From an uncultured Pirellulaceae bacterium (GTDB lineage Bacteria > Planctomycetota > Planctomycetia > Pirellulales > Pirellulaceae), in NCBI GenBank assembly GCA_937929805.1, contig CALFUT010000005.1, positions 36,752 through 100,751 of the forward strand: a stretch of 64,000 nt of DNA, in the 5' to 3' direction. The position numbers and the translations under genes are program-made. How positions within the stretch are numbered: the first letter of the stretch is position 1; each line of letters starts with the position of its first letter. Below the pieces are notes generated by a model. It worked only from the letters and a program-made list of their open reading frames with translations. It did no database searches and was not told where the DNA came from. Of this stretch, positions 26,789 through 34,805 are shown piece by piece.

Positions 26789-28327
26789 TTAGTTGGTGGC
26801 GTTATTATCATCAGGCAAACGCGACGCTTGTGCTCTCAAGATATTTGAAAGTGATTCTTTTTTAGTTGGATCAAGATCAACTGCGACATTTTGATTCTCA
26901 TCGGGATCGTGGGCATGATCATAGTATTCGGTCGCGACCGTCTTATTGGACTCAACATTGATCCATTCGGTGTATCGAGCGTCGGTGACCTTCAGGCTGT
27001 AGCCAATGATGTCCCCGCCTTTTTTTCGTGACCGTTTGTATTGGCTGAACGCGTGTTCGGGGCGTTTGACATCATCGTTCGGATCGGTATTGAGCAGGCT
27101 TTGCAGGCTAACACCTTCGCAGGTCGAAGGTGTTTCGATTCCCGTCAGTTCGCAAATGGTCGGAAAGATGTCAATCAGTTCGACCATTGAATTGCAAACG
27201 GTGCCGCCAGCAATTCCACCGGGCATTCTGACAATCATCGGGACGCGCGCATCGATCTCATAGTTGGTGTGCTTGCACCACATCGCGTGCTCACCAAGTT
27301 TCCACCCGTGATCGCTGACAAGAATAACCACGGTGTTCTTGTCGAGTCCTTGATCCATGACCGCTTCCATCAGTCGACCAATCTGAGCGTCGGCAAAACT
27401 GACGCTGGCGTAGTAGCCGTGAATCAGTTCCAAGGCTTTGTCGCGAGAGACGGGCCCTTTTTTCGGGATGTCGGTATACGCTCGCAATTCCCCCCAACTC
27501 ATGTGGGCGATTCGGGGGGAGTCTTTGGGAAGGAAATAATTCGCGGGCATTTGTAGCTTGGTTCGGTCGTACAGATCCCAGTACTTTTTCGGTGCGACGA
27601 AAGGAAGGTGTGGTTTGTGGTAGCCGACCGTAAGAAAAAACGGGCTCGACTTTTTTTGTGCGACCACTTCAATGATCCGGTCTGTCATCGCGCCGTCTTC
27701 AAACGCCGAATCTGAAACATCGGCTGACTCGACCGATGGCCCTTTTGAGTATTGCCGAAGTGCCTTCCGTTTGATCCCCTTCTCTTTCGCTTCTTTTAAT
27801 CGTTGATCAATTGAATCGGTGATTTCTCGCAAGTGATACTCTGAAACTCCCGGCAGATCTTTAGAATCAATCCACTGATCCCATTCTTCGGGTTCTTCGT
27901 CATGATAAACCTTGCCCGTTCCAATCGTCGTGTATCCTGATTCTCGCATGTGTTGCGTGATCGTGGCGACAGCTGGACTCGTTTCGCGAAACTTTGTCGA
28001 CAGATCGTGGACTCCGGTTGAATCGGGGCGCATCCCCGTAAACATGCTGATCCGCGACGGCAGGCAAACGGCTTGTTGGCAATAAGCTCGGTTAAAGCGC
28101 ACACCCTCGGCCGCCAGCTGATCGATGTTCGGCGTCACCATGTCACTTGCTCCGTAGCAAGTGAGTTCCGGCCTGAGATCATCCACAACAATTAGCAGGA
28201 TGTTGGGCTTGCTGATTGAACCGGGGTCAGACGCTGACGTGTCTGCCACGCTGACAGCCAATAGGATCAATGCGGTGCAAAGGATAAGATAAAAACGCGA
28301 AGTCCAAGCCATAAAGTTCAGATCCAT
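26789..28327 (-). CDS. secreted sulfatase, iduronate-2-sulfatase-like
   Basis: The 512-residue S1-family sulfatase would hydrolyse a sulfate ester on a polysaccharide. A signal peptide (RFYLILCTALILLAVSVADTSAS) is followed by the metal-binding IVVDDLRPE. C88-L-P-S-R92 is the canonical formylglycine maturation motif, with GTGKVYH, GYHKPHLPFVAPKKYWDLY, VILVSDHGWKLGEH and CKHTNYE supplying the remaining active-site residues. These last segments are those of iduronate-2-sulfatase-like enzymes. It starts five bases after the stop of the next sulfatase gene and so is the last gene of the sigma/anti-sigma operon. Confidence 0.93.
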   Translation of the reverse strand: MDLNFMAWTSRFYLILCTALILLAVSVADTSASDPGSISKPNILLIVVDDLRPELTCYGASDMVTPNIDQLAAEGVRFNRAYCQQAVCLPSRISMFTGMRPDSTGVHDLSTKFRETSPAVATITQHMRESGYTTIGTGKVYHDEEPEEWDQWIDSKDLPGVSEYHLREITDSIDQRLKEAKEKGIKRKALRQYSKGPSVESADVSDSAFEDGAMTDRIIEVVAQKKSSPFFLTVGYHKPHLPFVAPKKYWDLYDRTKLQMPANYFLPKDSPRIAHMSWGELRAYTDIPKKGPVSRDKALELIHGYYASVSFADAQIGRLMEAVMDQGLDKNTVVILVSDHGWKLGEHAMWCKHTNYEIDARVPMIVRMPGGIAGGTVCNSMVELIDIFPTICELTGIETPSTCEGVSLQSLLNTDPNDDVKRPEHAFSQYKRSRKKGGDIIGYSLKVTDARYTEWINVESNKTVATEYYDHAHDPDENQNVAVDLDPTKKESLSNILRAQASRLPDDNNATN

Positions 28328-28332
28328 TAGTG

Positions 28333-29904
28333 TTACTTTTCGAGTTTTCGTTTTTTCGCCCGACCAGATTTTTCACGGGCTCGTTCCAGGCGGCGTTCTA
28401 GTGCTTTTCGGCCCGGCTCACGCATGTCACCGACTTCATTCTCTAGCGTTTTAATCTGGGCCAACATCTTGTTGGTCACTTCTGTTTCCTGCTCGGCCAA
28501 GTTCACCTTTTCACCGGGGTCATTTTCCAGATCGAATAATTCAACCAGATCTTCGTCAATCCATTGGACAAGTTTGTAAGAGCCATCGACCAAAGACAGC
28601 GCTCGAGTGTCGCCGGTGCTGTCCGGACGGGCCATCCACTTGTACCAGAACATGGGCGGTCGCTGGTATTGTTCGCCCTTGAGTGCTCGGACGAAACTGA
28701 CTCCATCAACATGTTGATCCGGCATCGAGGGCGCTCCAGCCATTTCGAGCAGCGTTGGATAAATATCGGTCCCGGTAACCTGAACGTCAGAAACGGAACC
28801 TTCTTGGGTGTGGCCCGGCCATTTGACGATCAGTGGAACTCGTGTGCCGCCTTCAAAAATTGAGCCCTTTCCTTGTCGAAACGGCGCGTTTGAAGTCGCT
28901 AGGGGGCGATTGTTTTCAAGTCCGCACGTGGACAGTCCGCCATGATCAGAGGTCAAAATAATGATTGTGTTGTCACCCATTCCCGCGTCTTCGATTGCCT
29001 GCTGTACGCGACCAAGACTTGCGTCGGTGTTGTGAACCATCCCGGCGTACACGGGATTGTTCTGCAAGGTCTTGGTTCGTCCTTGCCTGTCAGTGACAAG
29101 GTCTTCATCTTGTCGTTTTCCACCCACCGCGACGCCGTTTTTGCGTAGCTTTTTCTTGTAATGAGTTGTCAACTCGTCTGGGGATTCGAATGGCGTGTGG
29201 ACTGCGTAATGGGCCAGCACAAGCAGGAACGGTTTGCTGTTTTTTTCTTGCACGTACTCGATGGCTTGCTCAGTAAGCAAGTCGTTTAAGTAGTCTCCTT
29301 CCTTGCCGACAACTGGATTTTCAACCTCGTTCCCTTTCTCGACTCCAAACGGATAGAAAAACGATGCGGTCGCGCCAGCCGATCCCGCATGGACGACTGT
29401 GTCGAATCCCTGCTCGCCCGGGCCCCCGCCTTTTTTACCCAAGTGCCATTTGCCGATGTAGCAAGTTTGGTAGCCATGTCCTTGCAACGCCTCACCAAAA
29501 GTCACCTCCGACAGCGGCAAATGGTGTTCTTTAGACTTATTCTTGCGGGCAAGGTACTCGATTCGGCACGGATACTTTCCAGAAAGCAATCCCGTTCGGG
29601 ATGGAACGCAACGAGCGTAGGCAGAGTAACCGTTGGTGAATCGCATCCCGTGGGCAGCAAGTTGATCCATGTTTGGAGTTTCATAGAACTCGCTGCCATA
29701 GCAGGAAAGATCACGCTGACCAAAATCATCGACAAGGAACAGAACGATGTTCGGTCGATTGGTTCGAGATCTTGCCCCGGCAGCGTATTCCGCACTAGGG
29801 TGTCCTGCGGCGACGAGTTCCGAGCTGTTGGTCAGTATCAAAGCTGCCAGCAGGGCAGTTGTGGTGACTCTAAGAGTCGCAATATGCAGGAGTGGCTTGT
29901 TCAT
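28333..29904 (-). CDS. secreted sulfatase, arylsulfatase A-like
   Basis: The 523-residue S1 sulfatase has a signal peptide, metal-site FLVDDFGQRD, maturation motif C99-V-P-S-R103 followed by TGLLSGKYP, then YIGKWHLG, LAHYAVHTPFE and ILTSDHGGLST. FRQGKGSIFEGGTRVPLIVKWPG, typical of arylsulfatase-A-type enzymes, completes the set. The C-terminus is a charged Arg/Lys/Glu helix (about 480-523) that extends beyond most homologues. It lies 70 bases downstream of the FecR-type gene and five bases upstream of the second sulfatase, so the four genes probably form one transcript. Confidence 0.93.
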   Translation of the reverse strand: MNKPLLHIATLRVTTTALLAALILTNSSELVAAGHPSAEYAAGARSRTNRPNIVLFLVDDFGQRDLSCYGSEFYETPNMDQLAAHGMRFTNGYSAYARCVPSRTGLLSGKYPCRIEYLARKNKSKEHHLPLSEVTFGEALQGHGYQTCYIGKWHLGKKGGGPGEQGFDTVVHAGSAGATASFFYPFGVEKGNEVENPVVGKEGDYLNDLLTEQAIEYVQEKNSKPFLLVLAHYAVHTPFESPDELTTHYKKKLRKNGVAVGGKRQDEDLVTDRQGRTKTLQNNPVYAGMVHNTDASLGRVQQAIEDAGMGDNTIIILTSDHGGLSTCGLENNRPLATSNAPFRQGKGSIFEGGTRVPLIVKWPGHTQEGSVSDVQVTGTDIYPTLLEMAGAPSMPDQHVDGVSFVRALKGEQYQRPPMFWYKWMARPDSTGDTRALSLVDGSYKLVQWIDEDLVELFDLENDPGEKVNLAEQETEVTNKMLAQIKTLENEVGDMREPGRKALERRLERAREKSGRAKKRKLEK

Positions 29905-29974
29905 GCAGAGATCCGGCTTGGTTGACTGTTGCAGAAGTGATTCGGAAAGTCTTAAGGGCTGATAAGGTGACTTG

Positions 29975-31480
29975 TTATTTCGTGGCCTGCGACGGTTCGA
30001 CGTCTAGATCAACGGTCACCTCGTCAAGCCGTATGGCTCTGGCCTTGCTTTGACCTTTGAAAAGGAAACGAAACTCATGCTCGGCCGCCGGCTGAACGCG
30101 ATCCAGTTTCACGCCAATGAATTTTGGTTCGTTGACGAATGTTTCTTTGTCCAGCAAAACAAAGTCTTGAAACGTTTTGAAACCATCCGAGCTGACGCGG
30201 ACAAGGCCATCTTGGGGAGCCATTCCGGCGTTATCGTTTCCACCTGCCCGGAATAGTTGCAAACACAAGTTATCTAGCCGGATCAACTTGTTGGCCTGTG
30301 ATGCAACCTTAAATCCGACGTAAAAGTAGTCTGGCTGGTACTCCTCTTGCCACGCCTTGAATGACCACCGGTTCAAGTTCTTGGGCCACTCGGCTGGTCC
30401 GGGTGCGACACCTTTGTAAGTGAAGTCATGAAACGATACGTCATCGCCCCCAACTGAAATGGCAGCAGGATCGGTGTACCACTGGCCATCTTGGTTGACT
30501 GACTCGAACGTGTAATAACCTATTCGTTGCGTCGGGCGGCTGACAACGATTTTGCTTGCAAAACCTTGGTCGAGCTGCAGGTTCTCGGGAGCCAGTTTGC
30601 TGGAGAACGACTTTGCGTCGTTTTTCCGCATGGTAAACGTTTCATTTTTCAAGCTGACGGTTTCGCATTCGACTTCGACCAGTCCGTCGATGACGTGAAC
30701 CTCGGCAGAGCCGGTGTCACCGACTCGGATTGCGAATTCAGTTCCAAGGTCCGTTAACCGGATCGTGTCAGTATGGACCTGAAATCCCTCGGCTTGTTCA
30801 GGCACATTGGCAGCCACGCTGCCCGACGCAAGAAACCCTTGGAAGGGATCAATTAACTGAAAACGGGCGGGACCAATCAAGGTCACGACCGCACCGCTGT
30901 TGAACCGAATAACAACGGTTCCGTTTGTCAGTTCCAACCAGCCTTTTCTTAACGGAATGCCAGAGGTTTCACCAATTCCTTCCGTTTTCCATTCTGCCGC
31001 CGTTGAGTCGAGTAATACCGCAATGGGCGAGTCGGGTGACTGCGGACGCACAGCAAGTTGGGAGTCAGTCGATGGTTTGTTGTCCGTGGTTCTGGAAGGG
31101 CCATCCTGTTGTTTCGCGATCGTTTTCGATGCCTCTTGCGTGTTCCAAAACCACGTAAGTAGTCCCATTCCAACCAACAATGAAGCCGCGATTGCAAAAG
31201 CAATTCGATATGCGCTCGGTTTCCTTACAGGCCAAACGTTCTGTTTGTGGCCGGCAGATTTTTTGGGTGCATCGGCAGAGCCGATTGCCGAATCCCGCAA
31301 GCCGCATGCAGAAATCATTTCGCTCAGCAGGTTGTGTTCCCTGAAGTGTTGGCGAGCCTCTTCGCTCGACTCGAGTAACTTCCGAAGTTCTGCCAACTCG
31401 ACCGGCTCTATGGTTCCGTCAACAAAGTCTTCTACAAGTTCCGAAACCTTCCGTTGTATTTTTGAATTTTCAGAATTCAT
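29975..31480 (-). CDS. FecR-type anti-sigma factor with extracytoplasmic glycan-binding-like domain
   Basis: The 501-residue single-pass membrane protein is the likely partner of the adjacent ECF sigma factor. Residues 1-60 are a helical anti-sigma region (SELVEDFVDGTIEPVELAELRKLL). A transmembrane helix (IAFAIAASLLVGMGLLTWFW) lies at about 92-111. The FecR domain (about 185-300) includes GWLELTNGTVVIRFNSGAVVTLIGPARFQL. The last 190 residues form a jelly-roll-like domain that could bind sugar. It overlaps the sigma gene by four bases (ATGA). It may hold sigma at the membrane until a polysaccharide signal arrives. Confidence 0.85.
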   Translation of the reverse strand: MNSENSKIQRKVSELVEDFVDGTIEPVELAELRKLLESSEEARQHFREHNLLSEMISACGLRDSAIGSADAPKKSAGHKQNVWPVRKPSAYRIAFAIAASLLVGMGLLTWFWNTQEASKTIAKQQDGPSRTTDNKPSTDSQLAVRPQSPDSPIAVLLDSTAAEWKTEGIGETSGIPLRKGWLELTNGTVVIRFNSGAVVTLIGPARFQLIDPFQGFLASGSVAANVPEQAEGFQVHTDTIRLTDLGTEFAIRVGDTGSAEVHVIDGLVEVECETVSLKNETFTMRKNDAKSFSSKLAPENLQLDQGFASKIVVSRPTQRIGYYTFESVNQDGQWYTDPAAISVGGDDVSFHDFTYKGVAPGPAEWPKNLNRWSFKAWQEEYQPDYFYVGFKVASQANKLIRLDNLCLQLFRAGGNDNAGMAPQDGLVRVSSDGFKTFQDFVLLDKETFVNEPKFIGVKLDRVQPAAEHEFRFLFKGQSKARAIRLDEVTVDLDVEPSQATK

Positions 31481-31995
31481 TGGGATTGTAGCCTCGTTTC
31501 CACACAGTTTGAGAGGCTTTTCCTTACGCGGAAGAAAACTTGTTTCAGTGCGTTAACCGATTTGGATGTTCGACTTGAAATCTCAGCAAGCGATTCGCCA
31601 TGGGCATACCGTGATCGAATCAGTTGTCGGTTGGGGGCTGACAGCAATTCCATGCAATCTTCTAGTGCCGACATTCGGATGTCCCGATTCTCCCATGCGT
31701 TGCTGTCGTTGTCCGTGCCAAACTTGTCCGCCAGTTCAGGAGTCAAAATATGACGATCACGTTTTTGATCGCGAAGCCATGCCTTGATTTGATGCTGAGC
31801 CACAGTCAGCGACCAATTGACGAAACTAGTGCCCGCAACGAAGTTGCTTCGTTTTTCTATCAGCACTCGATTTGTCTCTTGAAGGACATCCCAAGTTGCT
31901 TCCTGATTCGTCAACAAAGAACCGATGTAGCTTTGAATTCGACCCTGATGCTGAGTAAGTAAATCTATAAATTCGGCTGGGACATCGTCTGCCAT
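31477..31995 (-). CDS. ECF sigma factor (planctomycete/verrucomicrobial type)
   Basis: The 172-residue sigma-70-family protein has region 2 (LLTNQEATWDVLQETNRVLIEK...FVNWSLTVAQHQIKAWLRDQKRD) and region 4 (NRQLIRSRYAHGESLAEISSRTSKSVNALKQVFFRVRKSL). There is no region 1 or 3, as in ECF sigma factors of the Sig-70_gvs1 type. Its stop overlaps the start of the FecR-type gene by four bases, indicating translational coupling. Downstream in the same transcript lie two sulfatases. Its promoter region holds a palindrome (32032-32050). Confidence 0.9.
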   Translation of the reverse strand: MADDVPAEFIDLLTQHQGRIQSYIGSLLTNQEATWDVLQETNRVLIEKRSNFVAGTSFVNWSLTVAQHQIKAWLRDQKRDRHILTPELADKFGTDNDSNAWENRDIRMSALEDCMELLSAPNRQLIRSRYAHGESLAEISSRTSKSVNALKQVFFRVRKSLSNCVETRLQSQ

Positions 31996-32031
31996 AACGG
32001 GACCTGAAATTTAAAAGTTCGCTTCGTTACT

Positions 32032-32050
32032 GAATACCAACAAGGTATTC
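32032..32050. promoter_or_regulatory. palindromic operator-like site upstream of the sigma gene
   Basis: GAATACC-AACAA-GGTATTC is a perfect seven-base inverted repeat. It starts 37 bases upstream of the sigma start codon, in the 223-base divergent region shared with the PEP-CTERM gene. GGTATTCAG occurs again at 32168-32176, about 43 bases upstream of the PEP-CTERM start. The longer GTTGGTATTCAGTA occurs here on the minus strand (32028-32041) and at 40881-40894 upstream of the dockerin sulfatase. Confidence 0.4.
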
Positions 32051-32218
32051 GCGAGTTACGGATTTCTGTTCGAAACAGAAATATAATCGAGGTTTCGTGC
32101 GTCAAGGAGCATTTAGAAGAAAATTCCTGCCGTTTCTCGTTTTACCGTAACCTTTTAACTGTTCGCTGGTATTCAGAGGCGTATTTGACAAATTTTCACT
32201 GACCCCCGAGTATTCGTC

Positions 32219-32941
32219 ATGCGAACAAAGACCACTTTCTCGTTACTTGCAGCGTTAACAATGACCCTCTGGCCTGTAGTGGCTGGTGCCGATATCGCGC
32301 TCGTTTTTCGTGCTAATCACGATGGATCAACGGCCGTGTTGACAAACGGAGGCACCGGCGCTGAGTCATTTACTTTGGATTCTGAACCAACGGACAATGT
32401 TGCCAGTACCTCATACGGGTACACGATCGGTAATATCGACGCTGCCGGCGATGGCACGGCCAACGATTCCCTTAGTGCCGTGTTTGGTATATCTGCGGCC
32501 GGGGGAAATGTGAAAGTCCAGCCCGATGGGAACTTTGGCGTTACAGGTGCCAATGCCGGTAACTTGAACGATGTTGCCGAGAGCCTAACCTACAGCTTGT
32601 TGAGTAGTTCAGTCACATTGGGGGACGGCGGAACTGGAAGCGTAACCGGGGGTGGATTCAACCAAATCCAGTTCTCCAACTTGACTTCTGATACGGAGAC
32701 GGCCTCGCTTTCGGGTACCGATATGGACGGTTCAGTCACGGGAACAACCACCTTTTCTCCAGTTGCAACATTCACCGTTGGCCACAACGACGACGGGTCT
32801 AATTTTCGAGTTGGCCCCGCCCGCTATCGGTTCGTCATCACAACGGAGACGGCAACGATTCCTGAGCCTTCATCGTTGATGTTGTTCGGTGGAATTGCCG
32901 GGCTTACGGTATTGAGAAGGGCTCGAAGCAGGCAAGGTTAG
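32219..32941 (+). CDS. PEP-CTERM sorting-domain exported protein
   Basis: The 240-residue protein has a signal peptide (LLAALTMTLWPVVAGA), a beta-rich Gly/Thr/Asp central domain, and a C-terminal PEP-CTERM tail. In that tail IPEPSSLMLFGGIAGLTVLRRARSR gives the PEP box, a hydrophobic helix and basic residues. Such proteins are thought to be sorted and anchored in the envelope by an exosortase. It is divergent from the ECF sigma gene and probably shares its control region. The function of the domain is unknown. Confidence 0.86.
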   Translation: MRTKTTFSLLAALTMTLWPVVAGADIALVFRANHDGSTAVLTNGGTGAESFTLDSEPTDNVASTSYGYTIGNIDAAGDGTANDSLSAVFGISAAGGNVKVQPDGNFGVTGANAGNLNDVAESLTYSLLSSSVTLGDGGTGSVTGGGFNQIQFSNLTSDTETASLSGTDMDGSVTGTTTFSPVATFTVGHNDDGSNFRVGPARYRFVITTETATIPEPSSLMLFGGIAGLTVLRRARSRQG

Positions 32942-33019
32942 GGTATATTCTTAGTTTTTACGAAGGTGCCCCGTCGGCAAGCCTGAACTTCAGACCATTC
33001 TCCAAGATGGATACGCGAC

Positions 33020-34600
33020 ATGAATCGTTCACTCGTTGCGGCAATCTGTGTCGTTGTTTTCCTTTACGCGAACATGGTTGCATTTGCCGATCGCCCGGCG
33101 AAGGGAGTCACTCCTGTGCCGGGCGATATTGTTGCGTCGAAGATAGAGGGAGCGAAGCCTCGCAACGTTGTCTTTATCTTGTCGGACGATCATCGCTACG
33201 ACGCCATGGGGTTTATGAAACACCAGTTCGCCAAGACTCCGCACATGGATTCGATGGCGACCAACGGCGTCCACTTAAAGAATGCCTTCGTCACCACATC
33301 GCTGTGCTCGCCGAGTCGTGCATCTATCCTGACTGGATTGTACACATTCCGTCATCGAGTCATCGACAACAATCGGGCCGTCCCAGAGGGGACTCAGTTT
33401 TTCCCACAGTATTTGCAGGATGCCGGATATAAGACGGGGTATGTTGGCAAATGGCACATGGGTGCCCACAACGACAATCCTCGTCCCGGCTTTGATTATT
33501 GGGTCAGCTTCAAGGGGCAGGGGCACTACCTACCACCCGGGCCGAAATACACGATCAACGTGAACGGCAAGCGTGTGCCTCAGGATGGTTACATCACTCC
33601 GCTGCTAACACGGTATGCAATCGACTTTCTCGAACAGCAAAAAGATAGCCAGCAGCCATTTTTTTTGTACCTGTCTCATAAAGCCGTGCATTCGAACTTC
33701 ACTCCTGAAGACAAATACGACCAAACGCTCGCCGACAAGCCGTTCAGTCGTCCGACGAGTGAAAAAAAACTTGTTGACAACAAGCTGAATCGACCCCGCT
33801 GGTTGTTGGATCAACGTAACAGCTGGCACGGCGTTGACTTTCCTTATCACAGCGAACTCGATATCGAGCAGTACTACAAGCGGTATTGTGAATCACTTCG
33901 TTCGGTTGACGACAGTGTTGGCGAGGTGATGCAGCAGTTGAAAAAGATGGGCATTCACGATGAAACGATGGTCATTTACATGGGTGACAATGGTTTTATG
34001 TTTGGCGAACACGGCTTAATCGACAAGCGTGTCGCTTACGAAACATCGATTCGCGTTCCAATGCTGGTGCAGTGTCCAGAACTGTTCGAGGGCGGAACGA
34101 CGGTCGAGAAAGTCGTCGCCAATATCGATATCGCTCCAACAGTGATGGAAGTGATGGGGCTGAATAAACCACCGCACATGGACGGAGACAGCTTTGTGCC
34201 GCTGGCGAAAGGCAAGGAGATTCCTTGGCGCGATTATTTTCTTTACTGTTACTACTGGGAGAAAAACTTTCCGCAATCGCCCACCGTGTTTTCTCTTCGC
34301 AGCGACAAGTACAAGTACATCACTTACTACGGGCTTTGGGACACCGACGAATTCTTTGACATTCAAGCTGACCCGGATGAGCAAAATAATTTAATCCGAT
34401 CGCCCGAGCATCAGCAGCAGCTCAAGAAAATGGAAGACCGGTTGTACGAAATGATGGCCGAACTGGGCGGAATGGACATTCCAATGAATCCTCCTCGCGG
34501 CAAGTCTCAGAATAAACGACTCAGGTCACGCGGTGGAGCAGAATCAGCGGACTTTCCCGGCGATTTCGTTGTCGAACAGCCAATCGAACACAATCACTGA
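33020..34600 (+). CDS. secreted sulfatase
   Basis: The 526-residue S1 sulfatase has a signal peptide (LVAAICVVVFLYANMVAFA) and metal site ILSDDHRYDAMGF. C96-S-P-S-R100 (canonical) is followed by ASILTGLYTFRH, then YVGKWHMG, FLYLSHKAVHS, IYMGDNGFMFGEHG and RVAYETSIRVPMLVQCP. The DDHR and MGDNGF segments resemble the N-acetylglucosamine-6-/choline-sulfatase-like subgroup, though specificity cannot be told from this. It is followed after about 200 bases by the sulfatase-GH10 fusion. Confidence 0.92.
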   Translation: MNRSLVAAICVVVFLYANMVAFADRPAKGVTPVPGDIVASKIEGAKPRNVVFILSDDHRYDAMGFMKHQFAKTPHMDSMATNGVHLKNAFVTTSLCSPSRASILTGLYTFRHRVIDNNRAVPEGTQFFPQYLQDAGYKTGYVGKWHMGAHNDNPRPGFDYWVSFKGQGHYLPPGPKYTINVNGKRVPQDGYITPLLTRYAIDFLEQQKDSQQPFFLYLSHKAVHSNFTPEDKYDQTLADKPFSRPTSEKKLVDNKLNRPRWLLDQRNSWHGVDFPYHSELDIEQYYKRYCESLRSVDDSVGEVMQQLKKMGIHDETMVIYMGDNGFMFGEHGLIDKRVAYETSIRVPMLVQCPELFEGGTTVEKVVANIDIAPTVMEVMGLNKPPHMDGDSFVPLAKGKEIPWRDYFLYCYYWEKNFPQSPTVFSLRSDKYKYITYYGLWDTDEFFDIQADPDEQNNLIRSPEHQQQLKKMEDRLYEMMAELGGMDIPMNPPRGKSQNKRLRSRGGAESADFPGDFVVEQPIEHNH

Positions 34601-34805
34601 CGGCGATCCGCTGCGTGAAAGGGCGCGCTGAATCCCAAACCTTTGGCACATGTTGCGTGCTGAAATTCGTCTGCTTTTCCAGCTTGCAATTGATTGCAGA
34701 GATTCAGCGGATTCAAACAGCTTTTGAAAACTGGGACATTCACGATTGCCTCGCCTTTTTGCGGTCTGGTGATTCTTTTTGAGATTTGCAGTAGAGGACT
34801 TTCGT

